Positions 1-6,712 of a stretch of 13,006 nt of DNA are shown one piece after another. The DNA comes from an uncultured Oscillospiraceae bacterium. GTDB lineage: Bacteria; Bacillota; Clostridia; Oscillospirales; Oscillospiraceae. The stretch is taken from positions 1 to 13,006 of the forward strand of contig CAKTIH010000061.1 of the NCBI GenBank assembly GCA_934565615.1. Reading direction: 5' to 3'. Numbering within the stretch: the first letter of the stretch is position 1; each line of letters begins with the position of its first letter. Below the pieces are notes generated by a model. It was not told where the DNA came from. It was given only the letters and a program-made list of their open reading frames with translations, and searched no databases. Both the position numbers and the translations under genes were made by a program.

Positions 1-821
1 GTATCTGCCTTCTGGTTCTTTGCGCCGCGCTTGGACTTTGCGCTGCGACCGTCAAGCAGGTCAAGCGCGTCATCGTCATCGCCAAGCGGGATATCTACCG
101 GGTAAGCGGAGCGGCTTATGCGCTCTATCTTGCTGGGCGTCTGGCTTACAGGCACCCTGCCCGCAACAGAGCTCACGGGCTTGAGCGCGTCCTCATACAT
201 GGACGGGTCGTATTTTGCCTCGACCTGAAGCTTGACTTTGTCCGCGACCTTCTTAAAGCTGCCATTGACCGAGACGATAACCGCAAACACGAGGCACACC
301 AGCAGCACCGGCAGCGCGCCGTATATGCTGAAGGACTTCTCCAGCGCGTAGGCGATGAGCCCGCCGAATACACCGGCCGAGTCGAGCCGCTGCCCCTGCT
401 CGAACAGAAGGCTGCACATAAGCTTGATATCCCCGCCGTTAAACTGGTATTTATACATCATCAGGCTCATGACTGACGCAGCAAGGATCGGTATCATCAG
501 CGCGCAGAAAACACGCAGCGCCACGGGGCGGCCGCGGTGAAAGCCAAGAATTATTGCGACGAGCAGGAACACCGGCGCTGTGAGCCAATAGCCCCAGCCG
601 ATCAGTCCCTTTATAAGATTCGAGAAGAAAAGGATGAACGCGCCCTCATTCATGAAATAGCTGATGCCGACAAAGAGCGCGAGAAACAGTGACAGCACCG
701 CGCCTATCTCGCGTCTGACCGGCACCACCGGATCCGGCGGCTGAGTCGGCTGCGCCTTCGCGCTCGTCTTTTTCGAGGACGAGGTTTTCTTTTTGGTTGT
801 AGTTTTCTTAGCTTGTGCCAT
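1..821 (-). CDS. DNA translocase FtsK/SpoIIIE, N-terminal part (cut by window edge)
   Basis: The reading frame opens at ATG 819-821 and stays open for 273 codons to the left edge, so the motor and gamma domains lie outside the window. Visible are a Lys/Thr/Ser-rich cytoplasmic N-terminus (residues 1-30), then hydrophobic segments at about 38-57, 71-93, 102-122 and 149-186, matching the four-helix membrane anchor of FtsK/SpoIIIE proteins. A charged linker follows, with an acidic patch near 247-252 (GDDDDA). The family pumps double-stranded DNA through the division or sporulation septum with a hexameric ATPase. An AAAGGA ribosome binding site lies at 832-837, 10 nt before the start. The gene begins 21 bp after uppP, so the two probably share a transcript. 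The neighbouring tepA supports SpoIIIE, since tepA lies just upstream of spoIIIE in Bacillus subtilis. The catalytic domain is not visible, so the name rests on topology and context. Confidence 0.8.
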   Translation of the reverse strand, partial: MAQAKKTTTKKKTSSSKKTSAKAQPTQPPDPVVPVRREIGAVLSLFLALFVGISYFMNEGAFILFFSNLIKGLIGWGYWLTAPVFLLVAIILGFHRGRPVALRVFCALMIPILAASVMSLMMYKYQFNGGDIKLMCSLLFEQGQRLDSAGVFGGLIAYALEKSFSIYGALPVLLVCLVFAVIVSVNGSFKKVADKVKLQVEAKYDPSMYEDALKPVSSVAGRVPVSQTPSKIERISRSAYPVDIPLGDDDDALDLLDGRSAKSKRGAKNQKAD

Positions 822-842
822 TTATAGAAAGTCCTTTCAAGA

Positions 843-1682
843 TCAGAAGATCATCGTCAGAATAATGGACAGAACGCCGACGACCCAGCAGTAATACGCA
901 AAGCCGCCGAACTTGCCCTTCGAGCTTATGTATCTGAGCAGGTTGATCGACGCGATGCCTGCAACCAGTGCAACTACCATGCCGACAAGGTAGGCTGGGA
1001 CATTGCTCCATTCTATCCCCTCCTGCACCGCATCAACGATGGAGAGGATGTTTGCGCCGAGGACGGCGGGCAGGCTCATCAGGAAGGAGAACTTAACGGC
1101 AAAGTCACGCCGCAGCCCAGTTGCGATGCCGGCGGTGATCGTAGTTCCGGAGCGGGAGAGTCCGGGGACTACCGCGACGCTCTGGCACAGTCCGATTATC
1201 AGCGCATCGAGCACGGTCATATTGCGTTCGGTTTTCTTACTGGGGGTCATTTTATCCGACACATAGAGCATGCAGCCTGTGAGGACGAGCGCGATGCCGA
1301 TGAAAATATTGTGGTAGTAGAGCGTCTCAAGCATATCCTTTATCGGCAGGATCAGGAAAAGCGGAAGCGTAGCCATGACGATCATGAACAGCATGCGCGC
1401 CGCCGGATAACGCTCACGCGGTACACCCGCAAGCGGCCCGAGATTAACGAAGGCCAGCGCCTCATAAGTCATGCTGACGATATCCTTCCAGTAAACGATG
1501 AGGATCGAGATAAGGGTCGCCAGATGCAGGAGCACGTCAAAGAACAAATGCCCGGACTGGATATCAGACATGTTGAAAAGATTATTTATCATTGAAAGAT
1601 GCCCGGAGCTTGACACCGGCAAAAACTCGGTAATGCCCTGCACAAGACCCAGGATCACAGCATTCCAAACGCTCATCTGCAT
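843..1682 (-). CDS. uppP: Undecaprenyl-diphosphatase UppP (BacA family)
   Basis: An integral membrane enzyme of 279 residues that dephosphorylates undecaprenyl diphosphate to recycle the lipid carrier for peptidoglycan and other wall polymers; overproduction is known to give bacitracin resistance. The (E/Q)xxxE signature appears as Q15 and E19 in QGITEFLPVSSSGH (residues 15-28). The second signature, PGLSRSGTT, is at 173-181 with the key arginine R177. Most of the rest is hydrophobic helices. Length is typical of the family. The GGGGG ribosome binding site (1686-1690) is only 3 nt from the first ATG but 9 nt from the third codon (ATG at 1674-1676), so translation may start at Met3, as in family members beginning MSxxxAxxLG. 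The gene has its own promoter upstream (1709-1737) and leads into ftsK/spoIIIE. Confidence 0.96.
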   Translation of the reverse strand: MQMSVWNAVILGLVQGITEFLPVSSSGHLSMINNLFNMSDIQSGHLFFDVLLHLATLISILIVYWKDIVSMTYEALAFVNLGPLAGVPRERYPAARMLFMIVMATLPLFLILPIKDMLETLYYHNIFIGIALVLTGCMLYVSDKMTPSKKTERNMTVLDALIIGLCQSVAVVPGLSRSGTTITAGIATGLRRDFAVKFSFLMSLPAVLGANILSIVDAVQEGIEWSNVPAYLVGMVVALVAGIASINLLRYISSKGKFGGFAYYCWVVGVLSIILTMIF

Positions 1683-1708
1683 AAACCCCCATGATAATCG
1701 TAAAATAT

Positions 1709-1737
1709 ATCATATCACATTTATACTTCAAAAACAA
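1709..1737 (-). promoter_or_regulatory. Sigma-A-type extended -10 promoter for uppP-ftsK
   Basis: Read on the minus strand, a -35 box TTGTTT (1732-1737) and a -10 box TATGAT (1709-1714) are separated by 17 nt, with TG one base before the -10 box. The region is AT-rich and lies 33 bp upstream of uppP, after a hairpin that closes tepA. No experimental start is known. Confidence 0.7.
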
Positions 1738-1777
1738 GTAATACAGAACCGCAAAGGCAAGGCATTTTTATAATCAA

Positions 1778-1806
1778 CAGCAGACGTGTTCATTCCACGT
1801 CTGCTG
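1778..1806 (-). terminator. Hairpin overlapping the tepA stop codon (possible terminator)
   Basis: A perfect 11-bp stem (CAGCAGACGTG with CACGTCTGCTG) closes a 7-nt loop that contains the tepA stop codon (1790-1792). Downstream on the minus strand comes TTGATTATAAAAA, a poor T-tract, so intrinsic termination may be partial. It separates tepA from the uppP promoter. A 3'-end stabilising hairpin is the alternative. Confidence 0.5.
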
Positions 1807-2446
1807 CTTTCTTCAGATATTCAAGCGCGTCAGAGAGCGTGCCCATCTGATCTATCAGGCCGCACTGCACCGCCTCTTCACCGGAGAGAATGGTCCCAAC
1901 ATCGTTTGCAAGCTTGCGTGTGTCAGACATCAGGCGCGTATAGTACCCGCGGCTTATTCGGGAGTGCGCCGTTACAAAGCTCACTATGCGCTCCTGCATT
2001 CCTGCGAGATACTCATAGGTCTGCGGCGCGCCTATGACAAGGCCGTTTATACGCACGGGGTGTATAGTCATCGACGCCGATGGCGCGATGAAGCTGCGCT
2101 TCGCGGCAACGGCGAGCGGCACACCGATCGAGTGTCCGCCGCCGAGAACGAGTGAGACCGTCGGTGTGGACATCCCTGCGATGAGCTCCGCTATCGCAAG
2201 CCCCGCCTCCACATCTCCGCCCACAGTATTGAGCAGTATCAGCAGTCCCGTTATCTCCGGGCTCTCCTCGATCGCCGCGAGCATCGGCAGGACGTGCTCG
2301 TACTTTGTCGTCTTTACATCCTCGGGCAAAATCTGGTGTCCCTCGATCTGGCCAATTATGCTCAGACAATGTATGCTCCCCTGCCGGGTCTGCCCGAGCT
2401 CCGTTACCTCGCTTATCTCCGCGGTCTTGTTTTCGCTTTCCGCCAT
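1790..2446 (-). CDS. tepA: ClpP-fold serine protease, TepA (YmfB) family
   Basis: A 218-residue protein of the ClpP/crotonase fold. The oxyanion-loop glycines are in NTVGGDVEAG (residues 73-82). The nucleophile is S106 in GGGHSIGVP (102-110), and the catalytic histidine H129 is in SMTIHPVR (125-132). The third residue is probably D175 or D182 and cannot be settled by eye. The start ATG is preceded by GAGGTGA at 2454-2460. TepA was described in B. subtilis as translocation-enhancing protein; it works without a known Clp ATPase partner, and its substrates are poorly defined. The gene lies between a terminator-like hairpin (2499-2535) and the uppP promoter, so it may be its own unit or read from upstream. 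A weak TAGAAT -10-like box lies just upstream but has no clear -35. Confidence 0.9.
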   Translation of the reverse strand: MAESENKTAEISEVTELGQTRQGSIHCLSIIGQIEGHQILPEDVKTTKYEHVLPMLAAIEESPEITGLLILLNTVGGDVEAGLAIAELIAGMSTPTVSLVLGGGHSIGVPLAVAAKRSFIAPSASMTIHPVRINGLVIGAPQTYEYLAGMQERIVSFVTAHSRISRGYYTRLMSDTRKLANDVGTILSGEEAVQCGLIDQMGTLSDALEYLKKAADVE

Positions 2447-2498
2447 CTGTTCATCACCTCTATGGTATTCTATCCAGACGGCGGCATATAGAAACAGG

Positions 2499-2535
2499 AA
2501 AAAGCAAAAGTCGGGACAGCCGTCCGAGCTGCCCC
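2499..2535 (-). terminator. Intrinsic terminator after the PepSY gene
   Basis: On the minus strand an 8-bp stem (GGGGCAGC with GCTGTCCC, one G-T wobble, 2513-2535, 7-nt loop) is followed by GACTTTTGCTTTTT (T-rich part about 2499-2510). It lies 17 bp downstream of the PepSY stop codon, in the 105-bp gap before tepA. The interrupted T-tract suggests a terminator of moderate strength that would mark the end of the rimP operon transcript. Confidence 0.6.
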
Positions 2536-2551
2536 AACCTTTGGGAGAAAA

Positions 2552-3484
2552 TTATTTTGCGGTTTTCGCGCTGCTGACTATATCTCTGCTCACCGCGTCA
2601 ACTGTATAGTCGTAATCATATTTGTCCGCCGAGAACTGTATTTCATAGACAAGCTTCAGTCCGTCAAGTCTGAGCGCGGATTTGACGCTCTGCGCGTCCT
2701 TTTCCGATATGCCCGCATGGCTGTAGGCGGTAAGCTTCGCGGCCTGCACGTCTATAAGCTCCGGCAGGTTGGAGCCTGCCGCGCTGCTTGTACCGTTGTT
2801 CTCCGACACGGAAGTATCTTCCGCCGCAGTCTCGGTCTCTCCGCTGCGCAGACGCTCCCAGCCCTCGACCTTGCCGGTCAGAGCATTGATCTCATATTCA
2901 TAATCTGCGTCTCCCGCAGTGAAGCCGATGATGTAAACGCTCGTTCCTCTGAGTTCTTCAATGCGTGCCTTGTATACATCCGCGTCCTTTTCGCTGACCT
3001 TTGCGTGCTTGAGTGCGGCACTGACAGCGGTCTCAGGCTCTATGTATTCAGGCTCCGCGGGCGCGGACGGCTCCGGTGTCACCTCTGTCGGCGCGGCGCT
3101 CGTCTCCGGTTTTGCAGATTCCTCCGGTTTCGCGCTTGCTTCCGGTTTTACGCTTGCCGTGGGTTCTGTGCTCTCCTCTGGCTTGGCGCTCGCCGTTGGC
3201 TTGGCACTTTCCGCCGGCTTTGCGGTGGGCTTCACAGCCGCCGCGGGCTTTGCGGACTCGCTCGGCTTCGGCGTCGCCGTCGGCACTGCGGTCATGGTCG
3301 GCTCCACAGCCTCGGGAAACACCCGTGCCCAAAGCCCTGTCGGCTCGTTGATCGTTGAAAGCTTCAGCCCGGCAAGCACGCCCCCTGCGAAAAGAACAAG
3401 GATCAGCAGAATGATCAGCCATGTCGGCATACGCTTTTTATTCTTCACGGTCGAAGTCGTACCGTAATCGTTATCCGTACTCAT
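2552..3484 (-). CDS. Membrane-anchored protein with tandem PepSY-like domains and a Pro/Ala/Lys/Ser linker
   Basis: A 310-residue protein with a short polar N-terminus (1-18), one transmembrane helix (about 20-40), a low-complexity linker (about 65-147) made of variants of ESAKP/TASAKPE, and two similar C-terminal modules. Module one (about 148-212) contains KVSEKDADVYKARIE and ends in a YEYEINALTGKVEGWE strand pattern. Module two (about 243-305) contains GISEKDAQSVKSA and YDYTVDAVSRDI. This pattern (helix, SEKDA, strand, strand ending DA.TG.I) fits PepSY domains, which are thought to bind or inhibit peptidases outside the membrane. The likely topology puts the modules outside the cell on a flexible, wall-spanning linker. 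The start follows an AGGGG site at 3496-3500. It lies 86 bp after ribF, has no clear promoter of its own, and ends at a terminator. The exact function is unknown; the PepSY assignment is from pattern, not a search. Confidence 0.85.
   Translation of the reverse strand: MSTDNDYGTTSTVKNKKRMPTWLIILLILVLFAGGVLAGLKLSTINEPTGLWARVFPEAVEPTMTAVPTATPKPSESAKPAAAVKPTAKPAESAKPTASAKPEESTEPTASVKPEASAKPEESAKPETSAAPTEVTPEPSAPAEPEYIEPETAVSAALKHAKVSEKDADVYKARIEELRGTSVYIIGFTAGDADYEYEINALTGKVEGWERLRSGETETAAEDTSVSENNGTSSAAGSNLPELIDVQAAKLTAYSHAGISEKDAQSVKSALRLDGLKLVYEIQFSADKYDYDYTVDAVSRDIVSSAKTAK
3047..3271 (-). repeat. Degenerate Pro/Ala/Ser/Lys coding repeat inside the PepSY gene
   Basis: About 75 codons encode imperfect 5- to 10-residue units such as ESAKP, TASAKP and EASAKPE. 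At DNA level the units are diverged variants of a GCAAAACCGG/GCCAAGCCAG-like core rather than identical copies, so the repeat is old or codon-diversified. It forms the extracytoplasmic linker between the membrane helix and the PepSY-like modules, and also explains several spurious open frames on both strands here. Confidence 0.75.
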
Positions 3485-3570
3485 TTTTAACTTTACCCCT
3501 TTCCGTTTTCGGCTCTCGCGCGGCTTTTGTGTCCATCTATGTCTGTGAACATGTGCGTGTGAACGTCAGT

Positions 3571-4479
3571 TCACTTCTTGTCTTTGCCTTCAAAATATTC
3601 TTTTGCGTTTTCCGCGTCGCGGCGTATCTGTGTTGACAGCTCCTCAAATCCGGAAAACTTTCTCTCCGGGCGCAGGAATTTATAAAACTCAACTCTCGCC
3701 TGCCGTCCGTACAGATTGCCGCTGTAGTCCAGCAGGTGGCTCTCGACCGTGACGCTGTTCCCGTTCCCTACCGTCGGCCTGATGCCGACATTTGTCACCG
3801 CAACGTAGCTCTCGCCGCCCTCAAGGTAGACCTTCGCGGCGTATACGCCGTGGCGCGGTATGATGACGCCCTCGGGAAAGTGCATGTTTATCGTCGGCGT
3901 GCCGAGCTTTCTGCCGATGTGATATCCGGAATGGACAGTGTCCGACAGCGTATGCGGGTGGCCGAGATAGCGCTCCGCTTCTTCCATGTCCCCATCCGCA
4001 ATGAGCTTGCGGATGTAGGTGGAGCTGACGACGCGCCCATCCAGCATGACCGGCGGCATAATATCGCAGCCGATCCCGCGCTCCTCGCAATAGGCCTTGA
4101 GCTTTTCGGCCTTGCCTTCGCCCTTATAGCCAAAGCAGAAGTCGTGCCCGACAACGACCCAGCCGATGTTGAGTTCGTCAATGATCGACTCGATAAACTC
4201 CTGCCACGGCATGCGCATCACATGCTTGTTAAAATGGATGAACACGACGTTATCTATCCCGTAGCAGCGGCGGATGATCTCTTCCCTGCCGATTGGGCTG
4301 TTGATAAGCGGGACCTCTGTGTTGAACACAAGGTTATCCGGATGCACGTCAAAGCTCAGCACCGACGGCATCGCGCCGATCTCGGCAGCGCGCTGCTTTG
4401 TTTTTTCCAGCAGCGAGCCGTGGCCGATGTGCACCCCGTCAAAGAAGCCCAGCGCTATCGCGCGTTTTGTTTCTGCCAT
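3571..4479 (-). CDS. ribF: Bifunctional riboflavin kinase / FAD synthetase RibF
   Basis: A 302-residue cytoplasmic enzyme that phosphorylates riboflavin to FMN and then adenylylates FMN to FAD. The N-terminal nucleotidyltransferase half shows GFFDGVHIGH (11-20), GHDFCFG (111-117) and SSTYIR (152-157). The C-terminal flavokinase half shows GRKLGTPTIN (189-198) and a conserved Glu E246 in VESHLLD. Length is near the usual 300-315, with a short N-terminus before the nucleotide-binding motif. The ATG lies 7 bp after the truB stop; the GAGG inside the last truB codons can serve as ribosome binding site, which implies coupling to truB. truB-ribF adjacency is the common Bacillota arrangement. No FMN riboswitch is visible upstream. 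Both catalytic halves look intact. Confidence 0.96.
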   Translation of the reverse strand: MAETKRAIALGFFDGVHIGHGSLLEKTKQRAAEIGAMPSVLSFDVHPDNLVFNTEVPLINSPIGREEIIRRCYGIDNVVFIHFNKHVMRMPWQEFIESIIDELNIGWVVVGHDFCFGYKGEGKAEKLKAYCEERGIGCDIMPPVMLDGRVVSSTYIRKLIADGDMEEAERYLGHPHTLSDTVHSGYHIGRKLGTPTINMHFPEGVIIPRHGVYAAKVYLEGGESYVAVTNVGIRPTVGNGNSVTVESHLLDYSGNLYGRQARVEFYKFLRPERKFSGFEELSTQIRRDAENAKEYFEGKDKK

Positions 4480-4486
4480 AAATTGT

Positions 4487-5359
4487 TTATACCTCGAAAA
4501 AGCTTTTTACCGTTTTCATTATGCCGCGCTGCACATGGCCGAGCATCAGAAATTCTCCGCCTGCGGAGTAAACTCTGTACTCTCCGTCCGGGAGCGAGGT
4601 CTTGACAGGGTTGCCGCAGCGTATCTTCTTCTCTGTTTCTGACGAAGCGGTACACTTTTTTGTTCCCTTGAACAGCCTGTCCACCGGGATGAGAAGTTCT
4701 TCCGCTCTGCCCTCGTCCGCGAGGCGCTGCACCTCGCCTATCTTCACCGCGCCGTCGAGCGTGAAGGCTCCCGCGCCTGTGCGCCTGAGTGCGCTCATGC
4801 AGCCGCCGCAGCCGAGCGCATCGCCGATATCGTTGCACAGCGTGCGCACGTATGTTCCCTTGGAGCAGCTGATGTCAAGCAGCCAGTCGTCCCCGTCGCG
4901 GCCTGTTATTTCAATGCTCTTCACGCATATCGGTCTTGCCGCGCGCTCGACCTCGCCGCCGCTGCGGGCAATATCATAGAGCCTGCGTCCGTTCACCTTT
5001 ATCGCCGAGTACATCGGCGGCGTCTGGAGCTGGTCTCCGGTGAAGCGGTCGAGCACCGCTCTCAGTGCCGCCTCGTCAACACCTGACGCATCTCCGGTTT
5101 TCAGCACATTCCCGGTGGTGTCCTGCGTGTCCGTCGTGACGCCGAGGCGCAGTGAAGCAAGATAGCGCTTGTCGTGCCCTTCGGCAAACTCGACGGCGCG
5201 GGTCGCCCGGCCAACAAAGACCACCAGCAGCCCAGTGGCCATCGGGTCGAGCGTCCCGGAGTGCCCGATGCGCCGCTCATGCAGGATGCCCTTGAGCTTT
5301 GCAACGACATCGTTGCTCGTCCAGTCCTGCTCCTTATCAATGAGGAGTATGCCGTTCAT
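4487..5359 (-). CDS. truB: tRNA pseudouridine(55) synthase TruB
   Basis: A 290-residue enzyme that converts U55 to pseudouridine in the T-loop of most tRNAs and also acts as a tRNA folding chaperone. The catalytic aspartate is D38 in GHSGTLDPMATG (33-44). PPMYSAIKVNGRRLYDIAR follows at about 117-135 and the conserved KGTYVRTLCNDIG block near 187-199. The last 55 residues form a small PUA-like module (LPDGEYRVYSAGGEFLMLG). Length fits the Gram-positive form. Its ATG overlaps the nrnA stop (ATGA, 5356-5359), with GAGG 7 nt upstream inside nrnA, so the two genes are probably translationally coupled. Confidence 0.97.
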   Translation of the reverse strand: MNGILLIDKEQDWTSNDVVAKLKGILHERRIGHSGTLDPMATGLLVVFVGRATRAVEFAEGHDKRYLASLRLGVTTDTQDTTGNVLKTGDASGVDEAALRAVLDRFTGDQLQTPPMYSAIKVNGRRLYDIARSGGEVERAARPICVKSIEITGRDGDDWLLDISCSKGTYVRTLCNDIGDALGCGGCMSALRRTGAGAFTLDGAVKIGEVQRLADEGRAEELLIPVDRLFKGTKKCTASSETEKKIRCGNPVKTSLPDGEYRVYSAGGEFLMLGHVQRGIMKTVKSFFEV

Positions 5360-6291
5360 TTCCAGACCTCGTCTATAACGCTCAGCAGCATATCGCGCGC
5401 CTTGTCGGGCTTGCCATATATTGTGCAGCCGGCCGCCATCGCATGGCCGCCGCCGCCGAACACAGCGCAGATATCACTGCTGCTAATCTCCGGCGTCGAT
5501 CGGACGGATATCTTGCTCGAACCGTCCTCCTGTTCGCGGATGGTGATGTTCAGGACACTGCCTTCGACGCGCCCTGCAAGACCGGCAAGATCATCGCAGT
5601 CATCCTCGGTCGCGCCGGCCTTTTCCATCATTTCCAAGGTGATAGTCGCAACGGCGATCTTGCCGCCGCGGAAGTACTGCAAGCCGGAGTATATCATGCT
5701 CTCAAGCTTGAGCCGCGCACGCGACACCTTGCGGAAGAACACCGTACTGACCATTGCGTTGTCCGCGCCGAGACGCAGCAGCTCCGCCGCCGCGCGGAAG
5801 CTCGCAGCGCTTGTGTTTGAATACTGGAAACAGCCGGTATCCGTTGTGAGGCCAATATAAAGAAGCGTCGCCTCTTCGGGCGTAAGGTCGGTATTCATGC
5901 AGAGGATGACTTCCATCACGGCCTCCGCGCAGGAGGACTTGTCCGCGCGGACAAGCGTCTCACCGGCGTAGCCGGAGTTTGTCGGGTGGTGATCGATGCA
6001 GAGGTCGACCGCCCCATCGAAGCCCTTCGGCAGCATCCCCTCCGTTGCCACATCCACAGCGACCGTGTACTTCGCCGCAAAATCCTCAGGTGCAAAATAC
6101 GGCTCCGCGAACGGCCGCAGATGGCGGTTCACCTGCGGGTTGGGATAGAGATACGCGTTCCTTCCGCCGCGGCGCAGAGCGCTGCACAGTGCTGCCGCGC
6201 TTGCAACGGTGTCCCCATCCGGGTTTCTGTGGGTGACGATCAGTATATTCTCATGCGTCAGCAGGAGCTTTGCGCACTGTTTATAGTTCAT
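5356..6291 (-). CDS. nrnA: DHH/DHHA1 phosphoesterase, NrnA-type nanoRNase and pAp phosphatase
   Basis: A 311-residue protein of the DHH superfamily that degrades 2-5-nt RNAs to mononucleotides and, in Bacillus, dephosphorylates 3'-phosphoadenosine 5'-phosphate (Mn2+-dependent). Metal-binding motifs seen are HRNPDGD (21-27), VAVD (77-80), the DHH triplet at 100-102 followed by PTN, and TTDTG (149-153). The DHHA1 substrate-binding motif is FGGGGHAMAAG (278-288). The start is set at ATG 6289-6291, preceded by GAGG at 6301-6304 (9 nt spacing). A longer in-frame TTG start at 6319-6321 exists but has no such site and adds a low-quality MTSSTMRMRT-like extension. The gene overlaps the end of rbfA by 11 bp and truB by 4 bp. 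rbfA-nrnA-truB is a frequent clostridial and bacillar order. Confidence 0.93.
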   Translation of the reverse strand: MNYKQCAKLLLTHENILIVTHRNPDGDTVASAAALCSALRRGGRNAYLYPNPQVNRHLRPFAEPYFAPEDFAAKYTVAVDVATEGMLPKGFDGAVDLCIDHHPTNSGYAGETLVRADKSSCAEAVMEVILCMNTDLTPEEATLLYIGLTTDTGCFQYSNTSAASFRAAAELLRLGADNAMVSTVFFRKVSRARLKLESMIYSGLQYFRGGKIAVATITLEMMEKAGATEDDCDDLAGLAGRVEGSVLNITIREQEDGSSKISVRSTPEISSSDICAVFGGGGHAMAAGCTIYGKPDKARDMLLSVIDEVWK

Positions 6292-6652
6292 TGTCCTCAT
6301 CCTCATCGTGCTTGATGTCAAGCTCGCTTATCATCTGACTGATGTGCGCGCCGTACTCGATGCTGTGGTCTATTTCGAACACGAGCTCCGGGGTGTAGCG
6401 CAGGTTCATAGAACCGGCAAGCTCATGGCGCAGCCAGCCCGAAGCGGACTTAAGCCCCTTGCGGAAGTCCTTTTCGTTCTGCATGCCCATTACCGACAGC
6501 CACACCTTGCAGTAGCGAAGGTCGCCCGTGGTCTCGACGCGCGTCACGCTTATCATCCCCTGCTGCACGCGCGGGTCCTTGACCTCAGTCAGCAGCTTTG
6601 AAAGCACGCGCTGTATATCGTCATTGATTCTTCCGATTTTATTTGATGACAT
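6281..6652 (-). CDS. rbfA: 30S ribosome-binding factor RbfA
   Basis: A 123-residue KH-like RNA-binding protein needed for late 16S rRNA maturation of the small subunit, especially at low temperature. Conserved features are the N-terminal helix RINDDIQRVLSKLL, then KDPRV at about 26-30, SVTRVETTGDLRYCKVWLSV around 36-55 and LRHELAGSMNLRYTPELVFEID near 74-95. The acidic C-terminal tail (DEDEDNEL) overlaps the nrnA start. An AGGAGAG site (6658-6664) sits 5 nt from the ATG. Length is normal. A 60-bp gap containing a GC-rich hairpin separates it from infB, the largest break in the coding run between infB and ribF. Confidence 0.96.
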   Translation of the reverse strand: MSSNKIGRINDDIQRVLSKLLTEVKDPRVQQGMISVTRVETTGDLRYCKVWLSVMGMQNEKDFRKGLKSASGWLRHELAGSMNLRYTPELVFEIDHSIEYGAHISQMISELDIKHDEDEDNEL

Positions 6653-6673
6653 AGTAACTCTCCTGATATGCCT

Positions 6674-6701
6674 TACGGGCGCGGCAAACGCAGCGCCCGT
6701 A
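6674..6701 (-). other. GC-rich intergenic hairpin between infB and rbfA
   Basis: A 9-bp perfect stem (TACGGGCGC with GCGCCCGTA) closes a 10-nt loop, 11 bp past the infB stop and 21 bp before the rbfA start. On the minus strand it is followed by AAGGCATATC, not a T-tract, so it should not terminate the operon on its own. It could be an RNA processing or stabilising element. Function is inferred only from position. Confidence 0.55.
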
Positions 6702-6712
6702 TCATTCTTTTC

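Noticed and set aside
173..540. Short frames on both strands near the left edge
   Set aside because: They are out of frame with a 273-codon uninterrupted minus-strand frame showing four membrane segments and a proper ribosome binding site, taken as FtsK/SpoIIIE.
2717..3467. Plus-strand frames opposite the PepSY gene, rich in Arg/Cys/Leu or Gly/Ser/Ala
   Set aside because: They mirror the SAKP coding repeat on the minus strand and have no recognisable domain or start signal.
3559..3574. Inverted repeat GTGAAC-GTCA-GTTCAC at the ribF stop codon as a terminator
   Set aside because: The stem is only 6 bp and on the minus strand it is followed by ACGCACATG, with no T-run.
4480..4486. FMN riboswitch upstream of ribF
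   Set aside because: Only 7 bp separate truB and ribF, so there is no room for one.
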